Part shown: piece by piece, positions 22,577 through 22,745 of the stretch | Layout: each line of letters begins with the position of its first letter | Position numbering within the stretch: the first letter of the stretch is position 1 | NCBI GenBank assembly: GCA_964555675.1 | Contig: CAZKTU010000094.1 | Coordinates: 1-22,745, forward strand | DNA: 22,745 nt | Reading direction: 5' to 3' | Origin: CAIWXH01 sp964555675 | GTDB lineage: Bacteria > Chloroflexota > Chloroflexia > Chloroflexales > Chloroflexaceae | Position numbers and translations under genes: made by a program | The notes under the pieces: model-generated | Told to the model about the DNA's origin: nothing | What the model saw: the letters and a program-made list of their open reading frames with translations, nothing else | Database searches by the model: none

Positions 22577-22745
22577 TTAACCGATTTTGTCGATCACCCG
22601 GTCTGGGTCCACTTCTGGTGGGCGTGTGAGCGTCAGATCGCGGCGACACGCGGCGAACAGCGGCTCGGCGGGCCGAACGAGTGCGACCTGCGCGATGTGA
22701 CGAAGCAGATGTTCGAGACCATCTGGTGGGTGCACGAACACCTGC
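22577..22745 (-). CDS. Partial unidentified reading frame at the window edge
   Basis: The C-terminal 55 codons of a minus-strand frame running in from beyond the window: VFVHPPDGLEHLLRHIAQVA, then PLFAACRRDLTLTRPPEVDP and a TAA stop. The codons are GC-rich at third positions like the neighbours, and the frame is open to the edge. I do not recognise the family. An open stretch on the plus strand (CDLRDVTKQMFETIWWVHEH) competes for the same DNA, so the strand is not certain. Confidence 0.35.
   Translation of the reverse strand, partial: QVFVHPPDGLEHLLRHIAQVALVRPAEPLFAACRRDLTLTRPPEVDPDRVIDKIG

Noticed and set aside
22675..22681. CGAACGA near the right edge
   Set aside because: It stands alone, inside a probable reading frame, and the 11-bp partner position (GACCTGC) does not match.
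1..22745. tRNA, rRNA, CRISPR arrays, transposases and insertion sequences
   Set aside because: I looked for them and found no supporting repeats, cloverleaf sequences, transposase motifs or target-site duplications.

Overview
This is a high-GC (roughly two-thirds G+C) bacterial chromosomal window. The gene content points to the Chloroflexota (Chloroflexus/Roseiflexus/Kouleothrix-like). It has very large NB-ARC/TPR regulators of the BTAD, XRE and MalT-LuxR types, an SBBP beta-propeller protein ending in a YLPLL tail, and the small 'DQAALHGLLARVRDLGL' protein. This assignment is inferred from recognised families, not from a marker gene.

Layout. 55-1001 (-): a broken flavin amine oxidase. 1034-3475 (-): an anchored or secreted SBBP propeller protein. 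3555-5631 (-): a PIG-L/LmbE deacetylase followed by an MFS transporter. 5933-6760 (+): a second, divergent PIG-L deacetylase. 6842-8266 (+): a BBE-type FAD-linked oxidase. 8570-11680 (-): a 1036-aa SARP/AfsR-like regulator (winged helix, BTAD, NB-ARC, TPR) with an intrinsic terminator. 12004-12756 (+): a secreted beta-helix-like protein. 12882-13736 (+): a small conserved protein and a membrane protein. 13737-14201: a degenerate spacer. 14202-16835 (-): an XRE/NB-ARC/TPR regulator. 17033-19173 (+): a methyltransferase and a secreted vanadium-haloperoxidase/PAP2-like enzyme. 19236-22481: remnants of an ABC-2 exporter, a two-component system, a cupin protein, and a MalT-type regulator that lacks its ATPase domain. 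22577-22745 (-): an unidentified partial reading frame.

Main discovery. Five promoters around the BTAD regulator share one architecture. Direct heptamer repeats (consensus CGAAYGA-N4-GGAATGM) are spaced exactly 11 bp start to start. The last repeat lies exactly 8 bp upstream of a TAGNNT-like -10 element. This is the geometry known for SARP-activated promoters of actinomycetes, but with a different heptamer. The sites precede LmbE1-MFS, LmbE2, the FAD oxidase, SBBP (plus the amine oxidase remnant) and the beta-helix protein. I infer a local regulon controlled by the BTAD regulator: two deacetylases, an exporter, an oxidase and two exported structural proteins, possibly for modifying and exporting an aminosugar-like compound.

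Second theme. Several genes at both ends of the window keep their ribosome-binding site and first codons, or their C-terminal half, but have lost the middle. This indicates repeated internal deletion, or a systematic assembly problem.
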